From: Bacteroidaceae bacterium
GTDB taxonomy: Bacteria; Bacteroidota; Bacteroidia; Bacteroidales; Bacteroidaceae
DNA: 39,999 nucleotides
NCBI GenBank assembly: GCA_017647225.1
Contig: JAGCLA010000002.1
Span: forward strand, 1-39,999
Direction of reading: 5' to 3'
A model generated the notes under the pieces. It saw nothing but the letters and a program-made list of their open reading frames with translations, had not been told where the DNA came from and did no database searches. Position 1 is the stretch's first letter. Each line of letters begins with the position of its first letter. The position numbers were made by a program, and so were the translations under genes. Positions 7,675 through 16,236 of this stretch are shown piece after piece.

Positions 7675-8369
7675 CTTTCTGCAATAAATTGTTCTGCTTT
7701 GAGAATATCTTCAGCGTGGTCTATGTCTATTATCTTTCCAAGCGGAAATGCCTTCAGTTTCATGCCGCTCTCGACAAGACGTCGCTGGAAGTTACGCATG
7801 CGGTGTACGCCTTCCTCCATGCATTGGTCGAGAATATCCAATGCCTTTGGCGATAGTCCGTAAATTCCACCCGAAATGAATTTTGTTTCAGCTGTCGGTG
7901 TGTCGCAAAAAGCCGTTATTTGCATATTTTCGTCGGTGGCTATATACAAAGGCTTTTCGTCGTCGATGTAATCGGTAACAGCCATGATGCCGTCGCCCTC
8001 GAATTTCTCCAACTCCTTTATATAGTGCGCGAACTCATCTTCGTGGAAGAGAGTATCGACTGTTGTAAGGCAGAATTTGTCGCCACGCAGAAATTCACTC
8101 AATGCATGCATGCTGTGCATTGAACTTGGTGTGCTTTTGACAACGATGTTTATTTTGCATCCGGCATCGATGTTCCTGAGGAATTCTATTGTGTCCGGTT
8201 GCTTCTCGTTTACAATAATGCTTATGCTGTTTGCTCCGTTGCGGGCAAAAATCCTTATGAGGCGTTCTATTATGGGAACACCATTCAGCTCAACCAACGG
8301 TTTGGGCTTGACAACCCCTTCGTTGGCAAGTCTTGACCCCTCGCCGGCTGCTATTATTGCAAAATTCAT
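7671..8369 (-). CDS. Sugar/polyol-phosphate nucleotidyltransferase
   Basis: A 232-residue single-domain NTP transferase. The N-terminal signature AIIAAGEGSRL is followed by VKPKPLVELNG, the glycine-rich nucleotide loop and the lysine of the family. A TTVDTLF segment near residue 100 supplies the metal-binding aspartate, and the C-terminal IDIDHAEDI is the second metal-binding block. It has no hexapeptide-repeat C-terminal domain, unlike GlmU. The ATG at 8367-8369 is preferred over the TTG one codon upstream because it overlaps the pdxA stop (TGATG). Together with the downstream CDP-alcohol transferase it recalls the inositol-1-phosphate cytidylyltransferase/DIPP synthase pairing. The substrate is inferred from context. 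Confidence 0.88.
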   Translation of the reverse strand: MNFAIIAAGEGSRLANEGVVKPKPLVELNGVPIIERLIRIFARNGANSISIIVNEKQPDTIEFLRNIDAGCKINIVVKSTPSSMHSMHALSEFLRGDKFCLTTVDTLFHEDEFAHYIKELEKFEGDGIMAVTDYIDDEKPLYIATDENMQITAFCDTPTAETKFISGGIYGLSPKALDILDQCMEEGVHRMRNFQRRLVESGMKLKAFPLGKIIDIDHAEDILKAEQFIAER

Positions 8370-9466
8370 CAATCTTCGTTGTCTGCTTGTTGCAAGTTCA
8401 GGCGGTTGCTGTCATCGCGTTTCTCGAAATACATCTTACGCAACGGGTTACGGCGTGCGTAGTCGTACATATTGCGGTTGCGCTGTATGTCGATGGCTGT
8501 GTATATTGCCTGACGGAATGAGTTCTCGTCGGCAAGGCCTTTACCGGCAATGTCGAATGCTGTGCCGTGTGCAGGTGATGTACGTACAATAGGGAGTCCG
8601 GCTGTGAAGTTTACTCCGTCGTTCATGGCAAGAGCTTTCAGTGGTGCAAGTCCCTGGTCGTGATACATGGCGAGTATGGCATCGAAAGAGGCGTATTTGC
8701 CACTGCCCATAAAACCGTCAGCCGCAAACGGACCATAGCAGAAGATACCGTTGTCGTTCATCTTGCGTACTGTCGGCGCAATAACCTCCTGTTCTTCTGT
8801 TCCGAGCAAGCCGTTGTCGCCGGCATGAGGGTTGAGGGAGAGAACGGCAATTTTTGGAGCGTCGATGTTGAAATCCCTTTTTAAGCTGTCGTTCAACAAT
8901 GTCAGTTTCTCTTCAAGCAACTCGGGGGTGATTGCGTCGGGGATATCGCGCAAAGCCATATGTGATGTGGCTACGGCAACCTTCATGTCGCCGCTGCAAA
9001 GAATCATTAAAGCCTTGTCGCCTTCACCGCAACGTTCTTGCAGATACTCTGTGTGGCCGGGGAAACTGAAATCCTTGCTTTGTATGGCACTCTTGTTTAT
9101 TGGTGATGTGACAAGGACATCGATGTGTCCGTCCTGAAAATCCTTTATGGCTCTTTCGAGAGCCTGAAAAGCTGCCATACCGGCTTCGCCTGTTGCAACA
9201 CCCAACTCTATATGCAATTCGTCGCTGTTGCAGTTTATTATGTTCAATTTACCGGCCTGTGCCTCATTCGCATTGGCAATGGCATTATACGGTGTTTCCA
9301 TTTCAATGGCTTTGCGATGGTATGCCGCCGCTTTTGGCGAGCCATAGATAATGGGGGTGCATATATCGAACATCTCATGATTGTCGAACGTCTTGAAAAT
9401 TATTTCATATCCGACACCGTTTATATCGCCTTGTGTAATACCTACACGGATATTCTTATCGTTCAT
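8369..9466 (-). CDS. pdxA: 4-hydroxythreonine-4-phosphate dehydrogenase
   Basis: A 365-residue PdxA, close to the usual 330-residue length with a short C-terminal extension. It oxidises 4-phosphohydroxy-L-threonine in the DXP-dependent route to pyridoxal phosphate. Visible marks are the N-terminal GITQGDINGVGYEI, the metal and substrate site FPGHTEYL near residue 138, and AMYHDQGLAPLKAL near 270 with the conserved histidine. The C-terminal RTSPAHGTAFDIAGKG block is also typical. It lies 26 bases after the DUF4837 gene and its stop overlaps the nucleotidyltransferase start, so it links the housekeeping half of the operon to the lipid-type half. Confidence 0.97.
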   Translation of the reverse strand: MNDKNIRVGITQGDINGVGYEIIFKTFDNHEMFDICTPIIYGSPKAAAYHRKAIEMETPYNAIANANEAQAGKLNIINCNSDELHIELGVATGEAGMAAFQALERAIKDFQDGHIDVLVTSPINKSAIQSKDFSFPGHTEYLQERCGEGDKALMILCSGDMKVAVATSHMALRDIPDAITPELLEEKLTLLNDSLKRDFNIDAPKIAVLSLNPHAGDNGLLGTEEQEVIAPTVRKMNDNGIFCYGPFAADGFMGSGKYASFDAILAMYHDQGLAPLKALAMNDGVNFTAGLPIVRTSPAHGTAFDIAGKGLADENSFRQAIYTAIDIQRNRNMYDYARRNPLRKMYFEKRDDSNRLNLQQADNED

Positions 9467-9492
9467 TCTGTATGGTTTTTGTAATTGTCCTA

Positions 9493-10545
9493 TTATTCAT
9501 TTTTGTTCTCCTCGGTAGCGTCTATGACTACTTGAGGTATGTGTATGCTGTTTTCAATAAGTTTGTCGGCAGGCAACTTCAAAGTGTATAGCGCGGCTTC
9601 AAGTTTTCTTATAAACTTGCCTTTCTTCTGTCCTGCGGCATATACGAATGCTTCTGCAACAATCACTCTGTTGTTCAGCTCGTCAACCACCGAGTGTGAA
9701 ACAAACGGGCCTCCCATCATGTCGTTCTCCATGTACCACAAGCCTCTTGCGACCTGCAAATAACGGTCTTTATATGATGTTTCTGTAATGTTTACATACT
9801 CCTTTTCGGTTTGAATGTATTGTCCCTCTTTTCCGCCAGGCATGTTAATCTTCATTACAGAGTCACGTTTCTGTATGTAATTCTCAAGTGAGAAATTTTC
9901 AACCGATGTGTATGGGTAACTGTATATTGCAAAGCTTAGAATTTCGGGCCTTGTCGAATTGAAGTCGGATAACCAAACGAAATCCTTACCACGTTTCTCG
10001 CCGTTCATCTCAACGGGAATCATCAATTCGCAACCGAACAATTCCTTTACTGTCGCGAGAGCGCTGGTGTTGTGCTTCTGTTTCAGGTTGTCAATCTCTC
10101 TGTTCATCTCTACCGATGTGAAGAAATCGACAATTACCTGTGCGTTGTCTGTAACATATTTCTCAAACTCTTCTCTTGAAGGTGACTGTATTGTCATTAC
10201 CATCTGCGGCTTTGCGAAAATGTCCTTTGAATACTTGAACAGGGTTCTTGAATAAAGACGGTGGTCAATGTCAATGTTTATTATGTTACGGAACGGCTTG
10301 GTGAGGTTGCTCAATTCTGTGGTTCTTGATATTCTGAAAGAACGTTCCGACTGTGGCAATCCGGGGATATCGGTGTCAAGTACATTCTCCAATGCTCTGC
10401 CGGCCGGTGAATCCCAGAACTCCTGAGTGCAAACGACAAGTACTTCGTATGGGTTACCGACAGCACTGCGCTTGAAGGTCGTGTCTGTTCCGCTACAAGC
10501 TGTCAATATTATTGCAGATACTAAAAACAATAGAATTTTTTTCAT
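9493..10545 (-). CDS. DUF4837-family lipoprotein
   Basis: A 350-residue lipoprotein with a signal peptide and lipobox LTAC (lipidated cysteine 17). The rest shows the DUF4837 pattern known almost only from Bacteroidetes: an early YEVLVVC, then SERSFRISRT, and a conserved YPYTS near residue 219. No catalytic motif is evident and the function of the family is not established. It lies 11 bases after rlmN and 26 bases before pdxA on the same strand, which indicates co-transcription. Confidence 0.85.
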   Translation of the reverse strand: MKKILLFLVSAIILTACSGTDTTFKRSAVGNPYEVLVVCTQEFWDSPAGRALENVLDTDIPGLPQSERSFRISRTTELSNLTKPFRNIINIDIDHRLYSRTLFKYSKDIFAKPQMVMTIQSPSREEFEKYVTDNAQVIVDFFTSVEMNREIDNLKQKHNTSALATVKELFGCELMIPVEMNGEKRGKDFVWLSDFNSTRPEILSFAIYSYPYTSVENFSLENYIQKRDSVMKINMPGGKEGQYIQTEKEYVNITETSYKDRYLQVARGLWYMENDMMGGPFVSHSVVDELNNRVIVAEAFVYAAGQKKGKFIRKLEAALYTLKLPADKLIENSIHIPQVVIDATEENKNE

Positions 10546-10556
10546 GGTTTTTATCT

Positions 10557-11597
10557 TTATTCTTTATTCGTTTTTTCTTGCTTCAGTGTAGATAACATTC
10601 CGCATGCTGCAAAAATGTCTTCACCACGCGAAGCTCTTATTGTTGTGAACAATCCGTTCTTTGTAAGGTAGTCCCTCAACTGTATCATACCGTTTTCGTC
10701 AACTCCTTCAAGTGGTACTCCGGGTATGGCGTGGTATCGTATGAGGTTTATACGGCAATCGATGCCTTCCAACAGCTTTAGCAATTTGCGTGCATGGAAC
10801 TGCGATTCGTTTATTCCCTTGAATACGATATACTCGAAGGTGAGCCTTCTCTGGTGGCTGAAATCGTATTCGCGTAGCAGGTCGAGCATCTCCATTGTCG
10901 GGAATCCCTTCTCTGCAGGCATTATTTCAGCACGTTTCTCGGGTATGGGGTGGTGAAGGCTTATTGCTATGTGGTAGTCGCCTGAATCGAGCAGTCGTTT
11001 CAGGCCTTTGCGTATGCCGACAGATGAAACCGTCAAGCGGTGAGGGCTCCATGCAAGAGCATAATCGGCTGTCAGAATTTCTATGGCCTGCAACAGGTTG
11101 TCGAGATTGTCACAAGGCTCGCCCATGCCCATAAAGACAATGTTTGTCAGCCTTTCGAATTCCGGCAGAGCCAATATCTGGTTAACAATTTCATTGGCTG
11201 TAAGGTTTGCAGTGTATTTCTGTTTGCCGGTCATGCAGAATAGGCAGTTCATCTTGCAACCGACCTGCGATGATACGCAAAGCGTAGCGCGGTCACCGTC
11301 GGGAATGAATACAGCCTCTACAAAATGACCGTTCTCAACTTCGTAGAGATATTTGACAGTGCCGTCAACCGATCTTGCAGCATCGGCAGGCTGTTTGTAT
11401 CCAACCTCAAAAAGTCCTTTCAAAAGTTCTCTGTTCTTGAGTGAAATGTTTGACATTTCGTCAATTGAACGTACTCGCTTTTTATATATCCAATCTGCAA
11501 TTTGCTTGGCTGTGAACGTGGGCATGCCAACCTCCTTGACAGCTTCTTTAAGCATGTCAAGTGTCATACCCGCCAATTTACGTTTGCTGTAATCCAT
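10557..11597 (-). CDS. rlmN: Dual-specificity rRNA/tRNA methyltransferase RlmN
   Basis: A 346-residue radical-SAM methyltransferase that makes 2-methyladenosine in 23S rRNA (A2503) and some tRNAs. The cluster motif is C114, C118 and C121 (CKMNCLFC). E94 in FVEAVFIP corresponds to the catalytic glutamate, and C332 in RGEDIFAACG to the cysteine that carries the methyl group. The frame is open further upstream to 11711, but ATG at 11595-11597 begins with the family N-terminus (MDYSKRKLAGMT) and is preferred. It is the first gene of a minus-strand operon that runs through pdxA to the HAD gene. A -7-like TATCTTCG lies at 11650-11657 on the minus strand without a clear -33 box. Confidence 0.96.
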   Translation of the reverse strand: MDYSKRKLAGMTLDMLKEAVKEVGMPTFTAKQIADWIYKKRVRSIDEMSNISLKNRELLKGLFEVGYKQPADAARSVDGTVKYLYEVENGHFVEAVFIPDGDRATLCVSSQVGCKMNCLFCMTGKQKYTANLTANEIVNQILALPEFERLTNIVFMGMGEPCDNLDNLLQAIEILTADYALAWSPHRLTVSSVGIRKGLKRLLDSGDYHIAISLHHPIPEKRAEIMPAEKGFPTMEMLDLLREYDFSHQRRLTFEYIVFKGINESQFHARKLLKLLEGIDCRINLIRYHAIPGVPLEGVDENGMIQLRDYLTKNGLFTTIRASRGEDIFAACGMLSTLKQEKTNKE

Positions 11598-11729
11598 TTT
11601 TTCAGTTTTCTTGTAAATCAAGATAATTTCCGGAATATAAACAATGTTACGAAGATAATGCAAAAAAGTGGTATAATCTCTATAATAATTAATTAAAATA
11701 TAATTTATCAATTAATAAATCCGGCTCTT

Positions 11730-11761
11730 GTTGTGAATTTACTCCGCTTTTTATAATTTCG
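11730..11761 (+). promoter_or_regulatory. Possible promoter for the GT2-DUF4922 gene
   Basis: GTTG (11730-11733) is followed after 20 bases by TAATTTCG (11754-11761), each one base away from the Bacteroidetes consensus. It lies 19 bases before the start codon, in the 183-base divergent region shared with rlmN. That region is otherwise AT-rich and holds no further gene. Confidence 0.45.
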
Positions 11762-11780
11762 CATAAAACGCGGTATTTCT

Positions 11781-14198
11781 ATGAACGGATATAAGATAGA
11801 ACTTTTTATGCCGGTTAATTCGGCTTGTGATATACAGAAACTGACAGAGTGCTACAAGAAAAATCGCCCATTTGTTCATATGTGGTTCTGGGCTGCAGAA
11901 CAATATGGCGGAAATCTTCCTGAGAATACGACATTGCTTACCGTTGACTCCTTGACCTCTTCTTCTCTGTTCAAGGATATGGCAGAGCGGGCAACGGGCG
12001 ACTTTGTGCTTTTTGTGGCAAAACCGAATGTCGAATTGTTTGATGAGGCTTTTTCTGCAATGCTTGCGGCTCTGCCCGACGATGTGGCAATGGCTTATGC
12101 GAACTATGCCAAGAGCGTGGACGGTGCTGTTGTCGATGCGCCTACAATAGAGTGTCTTGACGGTAGTTTGAGAAATGATTTTGACTTTGGCCCTGTACGT
12201 CTTTTTAGAACTGCGGCTCTCAAGCAATATCTTGATATGGAACTTGAAAGCTACGAATATGCCGGGCTTTATCAGTTGCGTCTTGCTTTGTCCCGTATAG
12301 GAAGAATATACCGTTTTGACAAGGTTGTTTCGTTGGAACGTGAGAGCGACAATCGCAAGAGTGGCGAAAAACAGTTCGATTATGTAAACCCGGCACAACG
12401 TGCCGTGCAAGTGGAGATGGAACGTGCTTGTACTGCACATCTTAAGGCTGTAGGTGCGTGGCTTCCACCGTGTAAGTATAAGGATATAGACCTCTCCAAT
12501 GGCGATTTTCAAGTGGAAGCGTCTGTCATAATCCCTGTGTTGAATCGTGAATCGACCATAGCAGATGCCATTGCGTCTGTATTGGAACAAAAAGCATCTT
12601 TCAGTTATAACATACTTGTCGTTGACAATCATTCAACAGACAGGACTGGCGAAATAATCGACTCCTTTAATGACGGTAGAGTAGTGCATATTGTGCCGGA
12701 ACGTAAGGACCTCGGCATAGGCGGTTGTTGGAATATGGCGGTCAATGATAGCCGTTGCGGACGTTTTGCCGTGCAGCTTGATAGCGATGACCTGTATAGC
12801 GACTGCAATACATTGCAAAGAATAGTAGATGAATTCTATATGCAAAAATGCGCAATGCTTGTCGGTACATATCGTATATGCGACTTTGAACTGAATACAT
12901 TGCCTCCCGGTGTTATCGACCACCGCGAATGGACCGAAGACAACGGACGTAACAACGCCTTGCGTATAAACGGACTTGGCGCTCCGCGAGCATTCTTTAC
13001 CCCTGTCATACGTGAGGTCGGTTTTCCGAACGTAAGCTATGGCGAGGACTACGCCGTGGGGTTGCAGATTTCGCGCAACTATCGTATTGGCAGAATATAT
13101 GATGTCCTGTATCAGTGTCGTCGTTGGGGCGGTAATTCTGATGCGGCTCTGTCGCACGAAAAGGTAAATGCCCATAATTTCTATAAAGATACGTTGAGAG
13201 ATGCCGAATTGAAGGCGCGTAAGGCTGTTGTGAAAGCATTGGAAATCCCCTCATGGCAGGAACTTGAACAATTTTTTGAAAGACAGTTGAATGCCTGGCC
13301 CGATGCTGCAGAACGCTATCGCGGTTTGGAAAAAAATAATCAGCGTTGTTTGACCAACGGGCTGAAATTGCAGCATAATCCCTCAAGAATAGTTTCTACA
13401 TCGGCAAAGGTGGACAGTGAGTCTGTGAAGTTACGCAGCTGTTTCCTTTGTGCCGAAAATCATCCTTCCTGCCAATCTGCAGAAAATGCTTTGGGGGTGT
13501 TTGACGTATTGGTCAATCCATATCCTATCCTGCCTTTCCATTTTACATTGCCATTGAAAGAGCATACCCCGCAACGACTTGCGGTTATGTATCCCGATAT
13601 GTTGCTTCTTGCAGGCAGGTGGCGCGATATGGCTCTATTCTACAATGGAGCGAAATGCGGTGCTTCGGCTCCCGATCATGCTCATCTTCAGGCTGTACGC
13701 AAAAATGATATACCGCTATTGGGAACGGAGTGGAAAGAACTCTTGTCTCAAGGTGTGGAACCGTTGCTGGTTAATGCAGGTAACGGCATATATAAAGTGA
13801 ATGATTATGTCGTTCCGCTTTTTATGATACAGGCAAACAGTGTCAGCGGATCTGTCGATATGCTTGCCCGTTTGTTGCTTGCCTTGCCGTGTTGCACAGA
13901 TGAGGCTGAACCACGTATGAATGTTATATGCAGCTACGATAGCGAAGAAGGGTATATTACATTTGTGTTTCCACGTTCAGTACATCGTCCCTCTTGTTAT
14001 AGCGTTGTAGAGGGTAGTGGCCGTATGGTTAGTCCGGGAACGCTTGATATGGCAGGTCTTATGGTTACTCCACGTCAAAATGATTATCTTGATATGACGG
14101 CAGAAGAGGCTGCATCAATACTCAAAGAGGTTGCCATTGATGAAGAAATGTTTGAAACAGTGGCTGAAAAATTAGTTGCATCTCATGAGGAAAATTGA
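11781..14198 (+). CDS. Two-domain glycosyltransferase fused to DUF4922 (GalT/HIT-like) domain
   Basis: An 805-residue cytoplasmic multidomain protein. Residues 1-230 resemble a GT-A fold without a DxD motif, so probably an inactive or structural copy. Residues 247-450 are a clear GT2 domain: ASVIIPVLNRE, VVDNHSTDRTG, and the metal-binding DSDD at 334-337. Residues 545-800 match DUF4922. CFLC (C554, C557) may bind zinc, and PDHAHLQ has H633, H635 and Q637 in the HxHxQ pattern of galactose-1-phosphate uridylyltransferase and Ap4A phosphorylase-type HIT enzymes. So one chain may release or transfer a sugar phosphate and make a glycosidic bond. It overlaps the next gene by 14 bases. Domain calls are good; substrates are unknown. 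Confidence 0.8.
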   Translation: MNGYKIELFMPVNSACDIQKLTECYKKNRPFVHMWFWAAEQYGGNLPENTTLLTVDSLTSSSLFKDMAERATGDFVLFVAKPNVELFDEAFSAMLAALPDDVAMAYANYAKSVDGAVVDAPTIECLDGSLRNDFDFGPVRLFRTAALKQYLDMELESYEYAGLYQLRLALSRIGRIYRFDKVVSLERESDNRKSGEKQFDYVNPAQRAVQVEMERACTAHLKAVGAWLPPCKYKDIDLSNGDFQVEASVIIPVLNRESTIADAIASVLEQKASFSYNILVVDNHSTDRTGEIIDSFNDGRVVHIVPERKDLGIGGCWNMAVNDSRCGRFAVQLDSDDLYSDCNTLQRIVDEFYMQKCAMLVGTYRICDFELNTLPPGVIDHREWTEDNGRNNALRINGLGAPRAFFTPVIREVGFPNVSYGEDYAVGLQISRNYRIGRIYDVLYQCRRWGGNSDAALSHEKVNAHNFYKDTLRDAELKARKAVVKALEIPSWQELEQFFERQLNAWPDAAERYRGLEKNNQRCLTNGLKLQHNPSRIVSTSAKVDSESVKLRSCFLCAENHPSCQSAENALGVFDVLVNPYPILPFHFTLPLKEHTPQRLAVMYPDMLLLAGRWRDMALFYNGAKCGASAPDHAHLQAVRKNDIPLLGTEWKELLSQGVEPLLVNAGNGIYKVNDYVVPLFMIQANSVSGSVDMLARLLLALPCCTDEAEPRMNVICSYDSEEGYITFVFPRSVHRPSCYSVVEGSGRMVSPGTLDMAGLMVTPRQNDYLDMTAEEAASILKEVAIDEEMFETVAEKLVASHEEN

Positions 14199-15468
14199 TA
14201 TAGGAATCTTGTGTGCACCGCAGATAAAGTTCGATTTTATCGGAACTTTTTGCCTTGACTCCGCCACTTGCCCTAAGGAAAATATGGTTTCCGTCAAGAA
14301 TGGCAAACTGTATTACAACGGCAACTTCTACGAAAGACTTGCATTTGTTCCATTCGATACGGAATCGATGTTTACATTGCACGATGTTGTGATTGGTGTC
14401 AATTTCCATTGGCAAAGAAAAGAATCACAGACCTTCAAAGGGGAACTGCATTTTATTCTGGAAGAAGGTAAAGTGCGGGCGATAAACAGAATTGATGTTG
14501 AAGAATATCTTGTAAGTGTCATTTCAAGCGAAATGTCTGCAACATCATCGTTGGAATTCCTGAAGGCTCATACCATCGTTTCGCGCAGTTGGCTGTATGC
14601 GCAGTTGATGCGCCGGGAAAAAGTGGAACAGGGTACTCTCGGTTGGGAAAATGATGATGAGATTGTGCGCTGGTACGCAAGGGAAGATCATACTCTGTTC
14701 GACCTTTGTGCCGATGACCATTGTCAACGTTATCAAGGAGTTACCCGTGCGCATAACCCGAATGTGGAGCGTGCCGTAAAGGATACGGCCGGCCTTGTCC
14801 TGAAATTTGACGGAGAGGTGTGTGACGCCCGTTTCAGTAAGTGCTGCGGTGGCGTGACGGAGCTGTTTTCTTCGTGCTGGGAGAATGACGATTATGGTTA
14901 TTTGCGTGCCTTGCGGGATTGTGAGAGTGGTGAATCTTTGCCTGTACTTTCAACCGAGGAAGGGGTGCGCTATTGGATAGAAAACATGCCGGTTTCGTTC
15001 TGCTCGACGAATGACAACGCTGTGCTGTCGCAAATCCTCAACGGGTACGATCGCGAAACAAATGATTTCTATCGCTGGAAGGTCGAGTATTCGCAAGAAA
15101 AACTATCTGCAATCATCGCAGAACGTTCGGGAATAGACTTTGGCGTTATTGAAGACCTTGTTCCCATAGAACGAGGCCCGTCGGGGCGAATAACGCGTTT
15201 GCGTGTTGTCGGAAGCAAGGCAGTGCGTGTTGTCGGTAAAGAACTCGAAATACGTCGTTGGTTGTCCGATACACACTTGTATAGTTCTGCTTTTGTCGTT
15301 GATAAGCAAGTAAATGGAACTTCTGTCGTTTTTATTCTTAAAGGTGCCGGATGGGGACATGGCGTAGGGCTTTGTCAGGTCGGTGCTGCCGTTATGGGCG
15401 AAAAAGGTTATGACTGTCGCCGGATACTCTCGCATTATTATCCCGGAACGGTCGTGGAATTGGTCTGA
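14185..15468 (+). CDS. SpoIID/LytB-domain protein without signal peptide
   Basis: A 427-residue SpoIID-fold protein; in spore formers SpoIID is a lytic transglycosylase acting on peptide-free peptidoglycan strands. E116 in VISSEM matches the catalytic glutamate, and the C-terminal GAGWGHGVGLCQVGA is the family signature. H169, C175, H179 and C180 resemble the zinc-binding H/C cluster described for clostridial SpoIID. The usual SSGG segment reads SKCCGG. The ATG at 14185 is chosen over an upstream TTG. Unlike SpoIID it begins straight with the domain (MRKIDIGILCAP), with no signal peptide or membrane anchor, so it looks cytoplasmic. It is translationally coupled to the GT2-DUF4922 gene. Confidence 0.88.
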   Translation: MRKIDIGILCAPQIKFDFIGTFCLDSATCPKENMVSVKNGKLYYNGNFYERLAFVPFDTESMFTLHDVVIGVNFHWQRKESQTFKGELHFILEEGKVRAINRIDVEEYLVSVISSEMSATSSLEFLKAHTIVSRSWLYAQLMRREKVEQGTLGWENDDEIVRWYAREDHTLFDLCADDHCQRYQGVTRAHNPNVERAVKDTAGLVLKFDGEVCDARFSKCCGGVTELFSSCWENDDYGYLRALRDCESGESLPVLSTEEGVRYWIENMPVSFCSTNDNAVLSQILNGYDRETNDFYRWKVEYSQEKLSAIIAERSGIDFGVIEDLVPIERGPSGRITRLRVVGSKAVRVVGKELEIRRWLSDTHLYSSAFVVDKQVNGTSVVFILKGAGWGHGVGLCQVGAAVMGEKGYDCRRILSHYYPGTVVELV

Positions 15469-15525
15469 TAGTTCTCTGTATAGTCGTATTTTGTTGGTTT
15501 ATCGGGTATTTGGGCTATGAAATGC

Positions 15526-15556
15526 TTTTTTCTAAAGAAAAAAAGTGTTTACTTTG
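15526..15556 (+). promoter_or_regulatory. Possible promoter of the polysaccharide operon
   Basis: TTTT (15526-15529), 19 bases, then TTACTTTG (15549-15556) lie 59 bases upstream of the sugar transferase start. Each box has one mismatch to the Bacteroidetes pattern. The same stretch contains a 9-bp A/T-rich inverted repeat (CTTTTTTCT and AGAAAAAAG, 15525-15545). The 146-base gap after the SpoIID gene shows nothing else. Confidence 0.35.
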
Positions 15557-15614
15557 CAATAATTATGTAATTTGTAAGTTATATTTAATATAAAATACCT
15601 TAAACACAAAATAT

Positions 15615-16226
15615 ATGGTTATCCAAGATGGTATGAATCGTTTTGAACGTTTCATCAAGCGAATGTTCGATTTCCTATGTTCGTTTGTTGGTCTGATTCT
15701 ATTATCTCCGGTGTTCTTGTTGGTTAGCATCAGTCTATTGTTGCAGAATAAAGGCAGTATTATTTTCAGTCAGGAGAGAATCGGTTACAAAGGTAAACCT
15801 TTCAAAATATTCAAATTCAGGACTATGCATGTCGATTCGGAACATGAAGGCATGCCCAAATTGGCAGTCAAGGGTGATGAGCGTCTTACAAAAGTCGGAA
15901 AATTCTTACGCGAACATCATCTTGATGAATTACCGCAACTTTTCAATGTGCTTATAGGAGATATGTCTTTTGTCGGTCCAAGACCGGAACGAAAGTATTT
16001 CATAGATATGATAAAGAAGGAAACTTCCGACTATGATTACATATATCAGATGCGTCCGGGATTGACTTCTATGGCAACTATCTACAACGGATATACCGAT
16101 ACAATGGAGAAAATGCTGATACGCCTGCGTATGGATTTGGATTATCTGCAGAAGCGTTCTCTCTTTCTTGACTTGAAAATAATTTTTACAACAGTCTTAT
16201 ATATTCTTACAGGTAAAAAATTCTAA
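15615..16226 (+). CDS. Undecaprenyl-phosphate sugar-phosphate transferase (initiating)
   Basis: A 203-residue bacterial sugar transferase of the short (WbaP C-terminal/PglC-like) type. It should start repeat-unit synthesis by moving a sugar phosphate from a nucleotide sugar to undecaprenyl phosphate at the inner membrane. Residues 12-38 form the re-entrant hydrophobic helix. The family blocks follow in order: FSQERIGYKGKPFKIFKFRTM, the H-x-x-D-E-L-P-Q-L-x-N-V segment near residue 107, and DMSFVGPRPE near 120-128. It lacks the long N-terminal membrane region of WcaJ. It opens a plus-strand operon whose next gene is 10 bases away. The sugar cannot be told from sequence. Confidence 0.93.
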   Translation: MVIQDGMNRFERFIKRMFDFLCSFVGLILLSPVFLLVSISLLLQNKGSIIFSQERIGYKGKPFKIFKFRTMHVDSEHEGMPKLAVKGDERLTKVGKFLREHHLDELPQLFNVLIGDMSFVGPRPERKYFIDMIKKETSDYDYIYQMRPGLTSMATIYNGYTDTMEKMLIRLRMDLDYLQKRSLFLDLKIIFTTVLYILTGKKF

Positions 16227-16236
16227 ATCAGCTTTT

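Noticed and set aside
11598-11711. N-terminal extension of RlmN
   Set aside because: The ATG at 11597 begins the normal family N-terminus; the extension is AT-rich intergenic DNA.
11751-12632. Long open frame of 293 codons on the minus strand
   Set aside because: It lies opposite the conserved GT2-DUF4922 gene, encodes no recognisable domain and is rich in residues expected from antisense reading.
15525-15545. A/T-rich inverted repeat after the SpoIID gene as a terminator
   Set aside because: The stem is almost only A-T pairs and no T-run follows; it overlaps a possible promoter instead.
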